Source: Eunapius fragilis | Taxonomy: Eukaryota > Porifera > Demospongiae > Spongillida > Spongillidae | DNA length: 64,000 bases | NCBI GenBank assembly: GCA_963681505.1 | Contig: OY811971.1 | Span: 3,295,278-3,359,277 of the forward strand | Direction: 5' to 3' | Shown here: positions 1-12,190 of the stretch, piece by piece | Numbering within the stretch: the first letter of the stretch is position 1 | Layout of the letters: the number at the start of each line of letters is the position of its first letter | Translations under genes and position numbers: made by a program | Notes under the pieces: generated by a model | What the model was told of the DNA's origin: nothing | The model's database searches: none | What the model saw: the letters and a program-made list of their open reading frames with translations, nothing else

Positions 1-238
1 TCATGCCCAGACGGAAACAAGAGACTGTAATTGATTTCAGCCTGGGGACTAGCAGGTCTGGGTACATGACTATCGTCCCTTATATAGTAGCATGCGAAGA
101 ATTCCACACAGTTTAGATGAGAAGTTATGAGTGGACAGACTTCCTTACAAGATGTAAATGGCCTTAGTTGTATATATTTTTTACTTCCCTTTTTTTAAAC
201 ATGTTACTACAACTTGAAGATTTTCAAAACGAAGCTAC

Positions 239-1126
239 ATGTACTACTGGGTAGTCCACTACTACTGGGTAGTCCACTACTACTGGGTAGTCCACTACTA
301 CTGGTTAGTCCACTACTACTGGGTAGTCCACTACTACTGGGTAGTCCACTACTACTGGGTAGTCCACTACTACTGGGTAGTCCACTACTACTGGGTAGTC
401 CACTACTACTGGTTAGTCCACTACTACTGGTTAGTCCACTACTACTGGGTAGTCCACTACTACTGGGTAGTCCACTACTACTGGTTAGTCCACTACTACT
501 GGGTAGTCCACTACTACTGGGTAGTCCACTACTACTGGGTAGTCCACTACTACTGGGTAGTCCACTACTACTGGGTAGTCCACTACTACTGGTTAGTCCA
601 CTACTACTGGGTAGTCCACTACTACTGGTTAGTCCACTACTACTGGGTAGTCCACTACTACTGGGTAGTCCACTACTACTGGGTAGTCCACTACTACTGG
701 GTAGTCCACCACTACTGGGTAGTCCACTACTACTGGGTAGTCCACCACTACTGGGGTAGTCCACTACTTCTGGGTAGTCCACTACTACTGGGTAGTCCAC
801 TACTACTGGGTAGTCCACTACTACTGGGTAGTCCACTACTACTGGTTAGTCCACTACTACTGGGTAGTCCACTACTACTGGGTAGTCCACTACTACTGGG
901 TAGTCCACTACTACTGGGTAGTCCACTACTACTGGTTAGTCCACCACTACTGGGTAGTCCACTACTACTGGTTAGTCCACCACTACTGGGTAGTCCACTA
1001 CTACTGGGTAGTCCACTATTACTGGGTAGTCCACTACTACTGGGTAGTCCACTACTACTGGGTAGTCCACTACTACTGGGTAGTCCACTACTACTGGGTA
1101 GTCCACTACTACTGGATAGTCCACTA
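239..1126. repeat. 18-bp tandem satellite, left copy
   Basis: About 50 head-to-tail copies of an 18-base unit (CTACTACTGGGTAGTCCA and one-base variants with GGTTAG, GGATAG or CCACCA). Because 18 is divisible by 3 and the unit lacks stops in several frames, long open frames appear on both strands (SPLLLG, HYYWVV and DYPVVV type repeats); these are artefacts. The same satellite, shorter, lies in the paralogous position at 29946-30548, so it was present before the CADPS segment was duplicated. Confidence 0.95.
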
Positions 1127-1685
1127 CTTGGGTTTACTGCTTTATCATGCTAGTGTCGAATAACGTCCATATTGACTTGGCTTTGGACCCCACAATATTG
1201 GGCCTGCCCACGACCAATATTTGGGTCTGGAGTCGAGACGTAAGGTAGTTTAGTTCTTGTTCGTCATTAGGATGATAGAATTTGATCGAACCCTATCCAT
1301 GCAAACCTGGTGAGCAAGTTTATGTTATTTATCAATGCAGAAACATGGAAAAGAAGTGTCCCATTTCCGGTAGCGGTTCAAACTCTGCTGCCGGCCTAAA
1401 CGAACACTGGTTCTGAGCAGAAAGTGGATACAAGGCTAGAAATAGCTCCAAACATCGTATAGAGAGTTGTACTCTAGCAAAATCACTATTGTTGTTGCAA
1501 TAAAAACCCTTCCGACTAATTTTACAATAAAATGAGTTCGAAAAAATCGGCGCAAAAAGGTATTCAATTTTTAATATGTCCATTGTCAGCATCAGTTTCT
1601 ACTAAGAAAACAGATCAGATGACCAACATGTGCTGTTAAGATATTCGTTTCTTAAAAATTGTACATGCACAACACCACAACATAC
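1127..1685. other. Non-coding stretch in the duplicated CADPS segment
   Basis: Matches 30549-31096 of the intact gene, where it is intron. An 86-residue minus-strand open frame at 1332-1592 is also open in the other copy, but it has no recognisable domain and lies inside the intron; I see no gene here. Confidence 0.5.
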
Positions 1686-2262
1686 TGAGAAGGAAGCCAG
1701 TCCTCCGCATCCAGTGCTGACGTGAGGTCATCCATCAGCGAGCGTCCAAGACATGTGATGTACTCATCCACCAGAGGCCCAAAGGTGTCCAGTAGATTTC
1801 TGTGAAATTTGCACAGCTTCAGAGTAGCTAGAGTATGGCGGAAGGAATGGTGGTGTGTGAGGTGTGAGGAGGTGGTGATGTTAGACGGTGAGGAGGTGTT
1901 GGTGTGGTGAGGTGAGGTGGTGAGGAGGTGGTGGTGTGTTAGGTAGTGAGGAAGTGTGGTAGGTGGTGAAGGGGATAAGTAAGATTTCAAATTATGTTGT
2001 GCACAGTAGAGGATTGGGAAGGTAATCAGATGTGAGGGCTGTGGTCATACAGGGTGTGGTTAGATAAGATGGGTGTGGCCAGCTTACGTTGTGAACAGAA
2101 GTACTGGTTAATGACGTGCAATAACTGGATCTTGGATATGACATCATCGCATATCTTGAGGGATTCCTGGAGGTCTATCATCAAGAAAGACCAGAAGGCC
2201 TCAATGTGATCACCCAGGACTGAGGGACACTCCACAAACTCCTGCCATGTGATATGAGGGTA

Positions 2263-2925
2263 AATGGTAGTGTTAGTCATGTGACATGAGGGTAAATGGT
2301 AGTGTTATTCATGTGACATGGGGGTAAAGGGTTGTGTTGGTCATGTGACATGAGGGTAAAGGGTTGTGTTGGTCATGTGACATGGGGTCAAGGGTGTGTT
2401 GGTCATGTGACATAAGGGTAAAGGGTTGTGTTGGTCATGTGACATGAAGGTAAAGGGTTGTGTTGGTCATGTGACATGGGGTCAAGGGTGTGTTGGTCAT
2501 GTGACATAAGGGTAAAGGTTGTGTTGGTCATGTGACATGAAGGTAAAGGGTTGTGTTGGTCATGTGACATGGGTCAAGGGTGTGTTGGTCATGTGACATA
2601 AGGGTAAAGGGTTGTGTTGGTTATGTGACATGGGGTCAAAGGTTGTGTTGGTCATGTGACATGGGGTCAAGGGTTGTGTTGGTCATGTGACATGGGGTCA
2701 AGGGTTGTGTTGGTCATGTGACATGGGGTCAAGGGTTGTGTTGGTCATGTGACATGGGGTCAAGGGTTGTGTTGGTCATGTGACATGAAGGTAAAGGGTT
2801 GTGTTGGTCATGTGACATGAAGGTAAAGGGTTGTGTTGGTCATGTGACATAAAGGTAAAGAGTTGTGTTGGTCATGTGACATGGGGTCAAGGGTGTGTTG
2901 GTCATGTGCATGATGAAACATGGGG
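2263..2925. repeat. ~30-bp minisatellite next to a splice acceptor (left copy)
   Basis: Tandem units built on GGTCATGTGACATG followed by AGGGTAAAGGGTTGTGTT, about 22 imperfect copies. The unit resembles the sequence just upstream of the acceptor of the exon ending at 2241 (TTTACCCTCATATCACATGGCAG read on the minus strand, split here only for description), so the array seems to have grown out of the acceptor-proximal intron. The intact CADPS copy has a shorter array at 31665-31990. Confidence 0.85.
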
Positions 2926-3134
2926 GGTACATGAGGGTAGAGTGTTGTGTTGATCAGGTGACATGAGGGTAATTCTGGATATCATTTCCTGGATCCAGCA
3001 ATGTACAGGTATGTGTGTGTATGCCAGTGTGTAGTAACTAATATCGATACCATGGAGGAAGGCTTCTTAATGAAATTATTAAATTCATGCCCACGATATC
3101 ACAATGTGTAGAAATCTACCAGCTATGTTGGCTA

Positions 3135-3329
3135 CAGTACCAGCTCGGTCATAGAGAAATTTCGCAGCTAAGCCATAGAGAAAATAAAGCATATACATTG
3201 GGACTAAGCCAACTATTAGTTTTCATAGCGGTTGCTATGAACACTGGTGGTTTCTTTAGTTACCAATGTATACACTTTATTTTCTCTATGATCGAGCTGC
3301 GAATTTTCTCTATGACCGAGCCGGTACTG
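3135..3329. mobile_element. Tc1/mariner-like MITE (left copy)
   Basis: A 195-base element with inverted ends CAGTACCRGCTCGGTCATAG and its complement, flanked by TA on each side (3133-3134 and 3330-3331). Extra internal matches to the terminal CATAGAGAAA motif suggest subterminal repeats. No coding capacity. The orthologous insertion is at 32911-33081, so it predates the segmental duplication. The TA target and CAGT start fit the Tc1/mariner/pogo group; the family assignment is inference. Confidence 0.7.
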
Positions 3330-4434
3330 TATAAAAATGAATCTTGTGCAGCTTATGTGCAGCTTAACAATTACAAGTTAATAGGGGGTACTTTAAAATA
3401 TTTATTCAATTCAACCATCATTTTGTACCGCTTCTACATGTATTGATACCTCTAAATATACAATATCTCGTCTTCTGCTTTTACACTGTTTGAATACATT
3501 TTAGCCTCATTACTGGTGCCACCTTTAGACTGTGTAAACAAACAGCTGTGTCGCTAAATAAATTGCTCAGAACCATATAGTTAGCTTAGTACTACAATGT
3601 AGATAGAGGACCGCATGGCTGGTGACCTGACAGGTAGGGTGGAAACATGTTAGGAAACTAGTGAGGTATGGCCTGCGAACCAGGAAGTGGGAGGGGCCAC
3701 ACTTACATCAATGTAGTAGTCGTGGAGCTCATACATGTAGTCAATGCACCTCTGTATCAGGTCCAACATCAGCGTGGGGGAGAGGGGTACGTAATCCTCA
3801 GAACTGACTGGGGACGAAGACAGGGGTAGTGCCCAGTCCCAAGTTACCAAGCTGCTATTATTGCATGCTTACCTTCCTTTGGGTGCTGGGATACAAAGAG
3901 TTTGAACACCTCTTGGTAGTTCACCAATGCTGCCCTCTCCAGACAGTCCACTAGTACAGCATTTCTCACCATGCCCTTCTCACTCAGACCAGGCTGCATA
4001 CTGCTGACCTGTGTGTGTGTGTGTGTGTGTGCATGTGTGTATGTGTGTGTGTGTGCGTGTGTGCGTGTGTGTGTACATATAATAGGGTGTGGTGGTCCAT
4101 GAATGCGGACATGATGCTTATGTAAAGTGACTAGTGGAATGGTGAACAGTAAAATTCCACTCATTCACACAACACATCACATAGCACATGCACACACAAA
4201 ACCTTTTTTGGGTATTCAAAAAATTGACCCAGATCGCGAACAGCATTAAGAGAACGTGAACTGCCCGTACTTGCAGGACATCTGGACAAACGTACAAATT
4301 AATTACTACTTTACTAATTACTCTAACGAGGAGTTAAAAAAAAAAAACAAATTCTTACGTAGGCTCCACGAGAAACACAGTTTTTAGAGAACTAACATAC
4401 AAGTTCAGAAATTCAAGCTACCTCACCTCCCATG

Positions 4435-4554
4435 TAGTCTCGTACCCAGATCCAGACTAATTATGTAAGCATTATCGCATAATAATGTATAAAGCATTAT
4501 ACATCATTATGCGATAATGATTACATAATTAGTCTGGGTCTGGGTACGAGACTA
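4435..4554. mobile_element. Hairpin MITE beginning TAGTCTCGTACCCAGA (left copy)
   Basis: A 120-base almost perfect inverted repeat: TAGTCTCGTACCCAGA at one end and its complement TCTGGGTACGAGACTA (with one short variation) at the other, with an AT-rich palindromic middle. It could fold into a single long hairpin. Related ends are seen at 4597-4662, 34160-34279, 34321-34387 and 41619-41660. Confidence 0.7.
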
Positions 4555-4596
4555 CCTCCTGCAAAATTTTTCTGTTGCCATTCAGAGGGGAAATGC

Positions 4597-4662
4597 TAGT
4601 CTCGTACCCAGACGTATAAATGACGTTGTATAGGTTTTTTTATACGTCTGGGTACGAGACTA
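4597..4662. mobile_element. Short hairpin relative of the TAGTCTCGTACCC element (left copy)
   Basis: A 66-base inverted repeat with the same TAGTCTCGTACCCAGAC ends and a small loop, 43 bases after the previous element. Further truncated CTCGTACCCAGCCCCAC direct repeats occur at about 4819-4882, with a C-run. Confidence 0.65.
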
Positions 4663-5374
4663 GGGGAATGCTGCATCTATTTTGGGAACTTTGCCTCCAA
4701 CACCCTCGCCTTCTGGTGATGCGTAGTTTAAAACTGTGGCTTTATTGGCGTGTTGGTGATGTTACGGTTTTTACTTTCATTTCATGCAGGAAGAGAATAC
4801 ACAAATACGAGTAGTTCACCCTCGTACCCAGCCCCACCCTCGTATCCGCCCCCCCCCCCCCCCACCCTCGTACCCAGCCCCACTGTTGTTCTCCAAGTTA
4901 TCGTTCATTTTCGCATACTAGTAACTCATGATGAAATGATGACATTCATTCCAAAAGATGTGCAATAATTTTATCTTCCCCAGTCAGCAGTATGCATGGC
5001 TTCGAACTGATACCTTTTATTTGTGTTGTGCCAGCATGACAACTCATACTTGGTTGTTACTATGCCTACTAGCACAATATTTAAACGCTTGGAGTAACCG
5101 TTGTGAAGTTGTTTTCAAAATGAATTAGTGTCTATTAAGGAATAAAGAGTCGACTTCAAGTATTGAAAGGTTACTACTCATGATAAAGAAAAGCCCGCAT
5201 GTTCATTACGAAGAGAACAACAAAAAGAAGCAAGCCACTGGGCCCAAAGAGCGAGAAACACAACAAGTTTTGAACAGGCTACATTATCAACTACTTCATC
5301 TACCTTCCATTTTTCAACACTTATCGGTATTTTGTTAAATGTACATTAATAAAAATAATAGAGGGAACAAGTAA

Positions 5375-5614
5375 AGAAAAAACATCCTATGAGAAAGTTG
5401 ATAGGGTGTATAAAAATTAGAGGCAAAGGTTGCGTAAAAAGGACAGGAACAAGCTACTGTAGGTTTTTGAAGGAGACAATACTTATCACGTGCAAATGTA
5501 ATAGAACCTGCTTTTGACTTCCGCCAAAACCTTGCTCCCTTCCTTTTTACACCACCTATGCCTCCAATTATTGCAATATCCCAACAACTTTCTCATTGGA
5601 GAATGTTTTTCTTT
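5375..5614. repeat. Diverged inverted repeat in intron (left copy)
   Basis: Arms of roughly 80 bases (from AAAACATCCTATGAGAAAG to GGAACAAG, and the complement from CTTGCTCCC to CTTTC) enclose about 75 bases. The arms differ at many sites, so this is an old foldback element or a chance-preserved hairpin. The same structure occurs at 35080-35320. Confidence 0.5.
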
Positions 5615-5903
5615 ATTTGTGCATATGTGTACAAGTCGAGGAAATGGTAAAACATATTAAGAAAGTGGTCAGCTATCCAGTACATGCAGTTATCTCTTGA
5701 ACGTTCTATTGGTAAGTCATTTTTGAAAACACAACTGCAAGCATTAATGTACATCTATTTGACACATTGCAGTTCCACACAGCCCTATTCAATGTAAGGC
5801 AACTACTGAATGAATTAAAAAGTAAATTAACCAATCCTTTATATGAATGGGTTACATAGATTTAGCTACAAATGCTTGGACATGTTCTTATGTAACACAC
5901 CAC

Positions 5904-5940
<37 letters not shown>

Positions 5941-6339
5941 CTTACAATACTCAGTAGCTTCATGTTCATCTTGAGGTCATCCTTGGGCTGCCCAAAAGGG
6001 AAGCAGGTCCTGAACCCTTCTATCTTGCTGGCAGCTAACTCAGCTATCTGGTGGCTTAGCTTCACGAGTGCATCCCTCTCCTCCTCGGTGACAAACACAG
6101 AGTGATCGTTGGGTCTGGGGACGGTACATCACGACATCAACAAACATTCACACCCCATTGTGCAGATTCACACACACACACACACACACACACATGAGTA
6201 CATTACATCACACATTCATTCCTATGCACTCAGATACATATGCACACATAAATATACATCACACACACACAACAAAGGTACATACACGCTCACACATACT
6301 TGCATCAAATATCACACACAAACCTATATGTACACATGT

Positions 6340-6577
6340 ATACACATACATACATACATACATGCATACATACATACATACATACATACATACACACACA
6401 CATACATACATACATACATACATACATACATACATACATACATACATACATACATACATACATACATACATACATACATACATACATACATACATACATA
6501 CATACATACATACATACATACATACATACATACATACATACATACATACATACATACATACATACATACATACATAC
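6340..6577. repeat. (CATA)n microsatellite, expanded
   Basis: About 55 copies of the tetramer, with a short CACACA interruption. The orthologous site in the intact gene (36060-36129) has only about 17 copies, so the array has changed length since the duplication. YIHT/YVCM open frames here are artefacts. Confidence 0.95.
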
Positions 6578-9102
6578 ACTCGTGCGTACATGAACACACA
6601 TACCTACATGCACACACATACGTACATGAACACACACCTACATGCACATGCACACATTTTGAACTCACTTCTTCCCCGCTACGTGCATCTGCACAAAGCA
6701 GAAGCTTGAGTGCAACATCAGAGGCCAAATGGACACACCAGTTTCCTCAACCTTCAGCCATTGCTGCATACATATGATGTGGCGGGTGCAGTCCCTCACA
6801 CAGTACCTGTTGCAGTACTCATCCGTCACAAACAGCTGACCGGGAGAGAAGAGACCCTGTGTGTGTGTGCATGTGTGCATGTGTGTGTGTGTGATTGTGT
6901 GTGTGTGTGTGTGCATACAGATTCCTGTAAATATCAAATGCCCTTATAGTGTGGTTAAAGTTGTTCTACGTCATATCCACCATAGGCTTTAAAAATAAAC
7001 AACACTTTTTGTCAATCCTTGTTCAGGTGCTTTTGGCTTACTTAGCACCTCCAGGTGTCACATATTTAAAAGCCCTATGTCATTATGACATCATAGCAAT
7101 ACCATGTATATACACACATGCACACACATAAATATGCATACACACACACACTCTCTCTCTCTCTCTCTTACCCTGTTGAAGGACTCGTCTTTCAGCTGCA
7201 CCTCCAGTGTCCTGGCAAACATCTTTGCAAACAGCTTGTTATGGTCCAGCTCTGTTACGTCAATGGACACGATGTCCTTGATGGCAGCGTGCTTGTCCAG
7301 TTCCCGTGACTCCCCCCCGAGGAGCTCTAGCTTACTGGTACTCTTCTGCCCTGATGCCCTGGTCATCCATTGCATCCAGCCTTCTCTCTCTTGCTTGTCC
7401 CTACACCCCAGACGGACGGTCCCTCTGTTAGAACTGAGTTGGAACAGATATCTGGAGTCTTGCCCTTGAGGGATGTCCTCTGGGGAGTGTGTGAGTGGAT
7501 GTGTGCAGATGTGTGATGTGTGCAGATGTGTGCAGATGTGCCAATGCGTGTGCAGATATGTGTGGTGTGTGTGCGTGTGCAGATATGTATTGTGTGTGAG
7601 CATTGATAATGTATTGCTTGCTACACGAATATATACATGTAAATGTAAATGGTATATGTATATGCATTCACTGACAGTAAATCCATACATGTACACGTGC
7701 GTGTGCATGCTTGTCTGTGTGTGTGCACATGATGATGTATCCTGATAACAGTTGGCGGGTCTAAAAATAACATGTTCCAGCTGCACCCTCAGTACACACA
7801 CATACACATTATATCATTGAAATCAAACACACACACACACACACACAAGTACACATCACACATGCACGCTCACAAACACAAACACACACACACACAAACA
7901 CACACACACAGTGACACACACACGCACACACGCACACACACACACACACTATCTTTCCTCATTGCTCAGATACTCAACGCTGTATCCATCCAGGGGTAAC
8001 TGCTTTTGAGGTACAGTCACCATTGGCTTGTAGGAACAGAGGAGGAACCTGTACTGTGAAGTGAGCTGCATGAACACAAAGTATCTTCTCTTCCATTGCT
8101 TGAACATCAGGTCTCCCATACAGAAGAGGTAACTAAGGAAGGGGAGGGGAAGGAGAAGTGGGGAAGAGAAAGACAAGGGGATGGGTAAGGTTGTGTTAAC
8201 TACATGATACAGGAAGTAACCACACACATACACGCACATGCAAACACACTAGGGGTTTCACGGAAGGGTCCTTTGGCAATTATTTCACAAAGCATCCCTT
8301 CACACAGCCCGCTTTGGAATCAAAGTTTTTTTAAAATCAACCCCTTACCTATATCCCAGATGAAAACCTTACTCATCACATCACAACACACACATATTCA
8401 ATATGTCCTTGTCATGTCTACCACACAGGGATGAAGCAGCAGATGTGAGGTTGCCCATAATAGTGGAGTTTCCCTTCTGTAATCAAGTCTCCCCAGCCGT
8501 ACAAACAGAGTGTGAGCTTCCAGATAATGCTCACCCACACTTCTTCACGTTGGCCGGCTTTTCACAGAACAGAGATATCTTCAACTTGGCTATGACAGCT
8601 CCCTTCTCCTCCAGATCAATCCACTCAGTGGCATCAGAAGATGACATTGACGATACAGTGTGAACTTTCTACACACATGTGTGTGTGCAAGTGTATAAAC
8701 GTAAATACACATAAAACATACCGCACCCATACAACATATCAACCAGTCGTGCACATACAGACACAAAATGCACAGATGGTTATGGACACACTACATGTAC
8801 ATTCATAAGGTGGTCACATGACGATCACATGACCATCACACGAGACACCATGCTCACATTCACAGTAGCAATCACTTTGCTCTCTCGAAGGAACCCTTTG
8901 GACTCCATGTGAAGATCATATTGGATTTGTGGAAGAGGTGAGTTGGTGGTTAAGTCAGCTACCTGGTCAAACCTGTTGGGTGTGCACACATGTTCTAAAA
9001 AGGTCCCAATGGTGTGCATCTATTAGAAACATACTGGGCAGACTTGGACTGCAGGTTAACTTGTTCACGATGTGTGGTCAGCGACTCATTTGCATTCGAA
9101 AG

Positions 9103-12065
9103 CTAAATTAGGATCATGTAAATATATCATAAAATACACACCCATCTTTCCGTTCTCCTCCTTTCCTTCCCCATCTTCTTCTCCTCCCTTTCCCTTCTCC
9201 TCCCCTCCCTCCTCCCTACCCTCCCCCTCCCCTCTCTCCTTGCACTCCTCTCACTACCCTGTACCCTGAAGAACGTCCTGGTCATATCTATCACACAGGG
9301 ATGACGCAGCAGATGTGAGGTATCCCATAATAGTGGAGTTTCCCTTCTGCAATAAAGTCTCTGCCCCCAGCCTTACAAAAGGGTGTGCTTCCAGATAATG
9401 CTCACTCACACTTCTTCACATTGGACAGAACTGAGATATCTTCAACTTGGCTATGACAGCTCCCTTCTTCTCCAGGTCAACCCACCCATTGGTATCAGAA
9501 GACGATATTGATGATACATTTTGAACTTTCTGCGTACATGCGCACATGTGTGCATGTGTGTTTATGTGTGTATGTGTATAAACATAAATACACATAATTT
9601 CTAAGTTATAGAGGACCTTAATCATTTTGAAAACTGGAGTTATGGAGGTCAACGATCCAGATTAGTTCCAGGAAAAGAGGTATTCATAGCCGCTTGACAA
9701 GTGTGTCTACTACAAAGAGAAGAAAACCATAAATGCAATAGAAATGTTTATGGAAAATGACGTGTTTTCGTGTAGAGAAACCCTATATCAGTCGTTACGT
9801 ACTATTTCAAAACTCCCTTGCATAAACATTTCAACAAATGGTTAACATTTATCACACAACCAAACTATTTATATTGTCTGTGCAGCCTTCAATAGCTCCA
9901 AAGTTACCGTAGATATAATAAAATGTTACATACATGTAAGCTTACCTCTCTGGGTCACAACCAATCATCTCATAACCTAGAAGCAAGTTGGTGGGTAAGG
10001 TAGCAACCTGGTCATGCATTCATGCTCTGAAAGAGGTCCCTATGGTGTACATCTAACATACCGGGCAGACTTGGACTGCAGGTTAACTAGTTCATGTTTG
10101 TGATCTGCATTCATAAGCTTTATGACACGATAGATAAGGATCGTGTAAATACATAATAAAAGACACACCCATCCTTCCATTCTCTTCCCCTCCTTCCCTC
10201 CCTCCTCTACCCCTCTCTCTTCCTTTCTCCTCCCCTCCCTCCCTCTTCTCCTCCCTCCCTCCCTCCCTTACCTCCCTTCCCTCTTTCCTTGCACACATCT
10301 CACTATCCTGTACCCTGAAGATGAGGAGGAACCTGTACTGTGAAGTGGGATGCATTAACATCAAGAATCTTCTCTTCCATTGAGAACATTGGGTCTCCTA
10401 AAAGTAGAGGTAACTTACGAAGGGGAGGGGAAGGAGGAGGGGAGAAGGAGGGGAGAAGGAGAGGAGACAAGGAGGCGAGGGAGTAGAGGGGAGGAAGAGG
10501 AGAGGGGAGGAGGAGTGGGAAGGAGAGGGGGAGAGAAGTGGGGGAGAGAGGAGGAATAGAAAGGAATAGATAAGGTTGTGTAAGTACGTGATAAAGGAAA
10601 GGATCACGCATATATACACACATACACAACCATATGCATAAACAATTACGCACACAAACACACACACACATACTCACACACTCACACACGTGTGCACAAC
10701 ACTAGGGGTTTCATTAAGGGTCATTTGACCCTTCATACAGCCAGCTTTAGATTAAAGCTTTTATCAAACCCTCTCATACACATCACATCACAACACACAC
10801 ATATTAACAAGCCACATTTCATCTTATTACACTGATGTAGTAGATTTGAATTTCACATGATAGGGAGTTTCCCTTCTGTAATCAAGTCACCCATCCATTC
10901 AAAAGGCAAGGGTTTTCTGTGCATCGATGAAATTATACTCATATTTCTAGATAGTCATACACATACACACACAAATATGCACAGATGGTTATGGCCAGCA
11001 AAAATCACACTACATTCATGACGTAGTCACATGATGATCACATGACCATCACACGAGGCACCATGCTCACACTCATGAATCACCATGGCAATCACTTTGC
11101 TCTCTCTTCTGGGGGTATTCATACATGTTCTAAAAGAGGTCCCAATTGTGTGCATCTATTAAAAACATACCGGGCATACTGTACTTGGACTGCAGGTTAA
11201 CTTGTTCATGATGACTCATTTGTATTCACAAGCTAAATTATATGACAAATATCAGGATGATCAAAAAATACATGTACACCCCCTCCTTACTCCCCTCTTC
11301 CATTTCTCTCCCTTCTGCTCTCTCCCTCCTCCTCCCCTCTCCCCCTCTCCCTCTCCCCCCTTTCCTCTTTCCTCCTTCCCTCTCCCTCCTCCTTCCAGCT
11401 CCCTCGGGATCAAAACCAGAAAAGCATATGCATTGCCACGCAGAGCAGCTATATGATGAACCCATATTGACACACTGCAGTGAGATATGCATGACGAGTT
11501 ACTGACTGTGTATACTTAACTTTACGTGTTTTAAAACTCCATTGCATAAAGATTACGACAAATGGCATATGGTAGATCGAGCGTACTCTTGTACGGATCT
11601 AGCATGCAATACTGACATGCACTTTCTACCAATTGGACTCCATATATCCAAACCTACAAACCATGGGTGAAGGTGGAAAATGATCCAAGTCAAGAGCAAT
11701 TAACCTGATCGATGTGAAGATAATAAAATGCTACATATACGAAAGCATATCTATTTGGGTCACGGCCAATCATTTAATAACCTAGAGGCAAGTTGATGAT
11801 TAAGTCTACCTGGTCATGCAATCATGTTCTAAAAGAGGTTTCTATGGTGTGCATCTTAACATACCGGGCAGACTAGAACTTTTTCATGTGTGATTTGCAT
11901 TCATAAGCTCAATGACATGACAGGTTAGGATTGTGTAAATACATAATAAAAGGCATACCCATCCTTCCATTCTCCTCCCCTACCATTTCCTCTTCTCCTC
12001 TCCCACTTCTCCTCCCCTTGCTCCTCCTCCCTCCATCCCTCCCTTCCCTCCTTGCACCCCTCTCA
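9103..12065 (-). other. Mosaic of repeated C2/PH exon fragments
   Basis: Left of here the duplicate is collinear with the intact gene, but at about 9270 the sequence jumps from the C2-exon end (CTGTACCCTGAAGA) back to the region just upstream of the PH linker exon. The block then repeats with decay: linker-exon copy 9420-9520, C2-side copy 9940-10310, a chimeric join into the PH exon at 10315-10410, a further cycle at 10700-11400, and a fourth C2-side copy from 11740. Each cycle ends in a CT-rich run (9150-9250, 10160-10290, 11281-11400, 11960-12060). None is an intact exon. Confidence 0.7.
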
Positions 12066-12190
12066 CTACCCTGTACCCTGAAGACATAGAACAGAGGCTT
12101 GATGTCAGTCTGGATGGTGTCCACCTTCACCTCATGGATGGTCAGGTGGACCTTGAAGCTTAACTTCAGGTCAGGACTGTTTGAAGTCAT

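Larger units (their letters stand above)
114..12190 (-). pseudogene. Partial, decayed duplicate of CADPS (exons 4 to 15 only)
   Basis: Near-identical by eye to 29815-38937 of the complete CADPS gene, same orientation. Recognisable exon counterparts are 1686-1827, 2088-2241, 3707-3807, 3873-4008, 5946-6114, 6669-6856, 7172-7479, 7954-8132 (PH core), 8535-8668, 8864-8972, 9035-9102, plus a displaced C2 exon near 12066-12170. The first three and last seven coding exons are absent inside the window. The donor that follows the PH exon reads GATAGT here against GTTAGT in the intact copy, and the PH core carries changes such as FCMGD for YCKGD. Homology starts abruptly near base 114, so the left part is a breakpoint and not just the window edge. 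I read it as a segmental duplicate without its own promoter, probably a pseudogene; a haplotype or assembly duplicate is the main alternative. Confidence 0.8.

Noticed and set aside
207-1153. Repeat proteins DYPVVV / SPLLLG / HYYWVV on both strands, also at 29923-30583
   Set aside because: Translation of an 18-bp satellite inside an intron; open on both strands by arithmetic, no conserved start or domain.
6109-6777. His/Thr/Tyr-rich or Cys/Val-rich frames over CATA and CA runs (also 35667-36329, 39192-40075, 58417-58916)
   Set aside because: Microsatellite artefacts; true CADPS or CRELD exons in these regions are in other frames.
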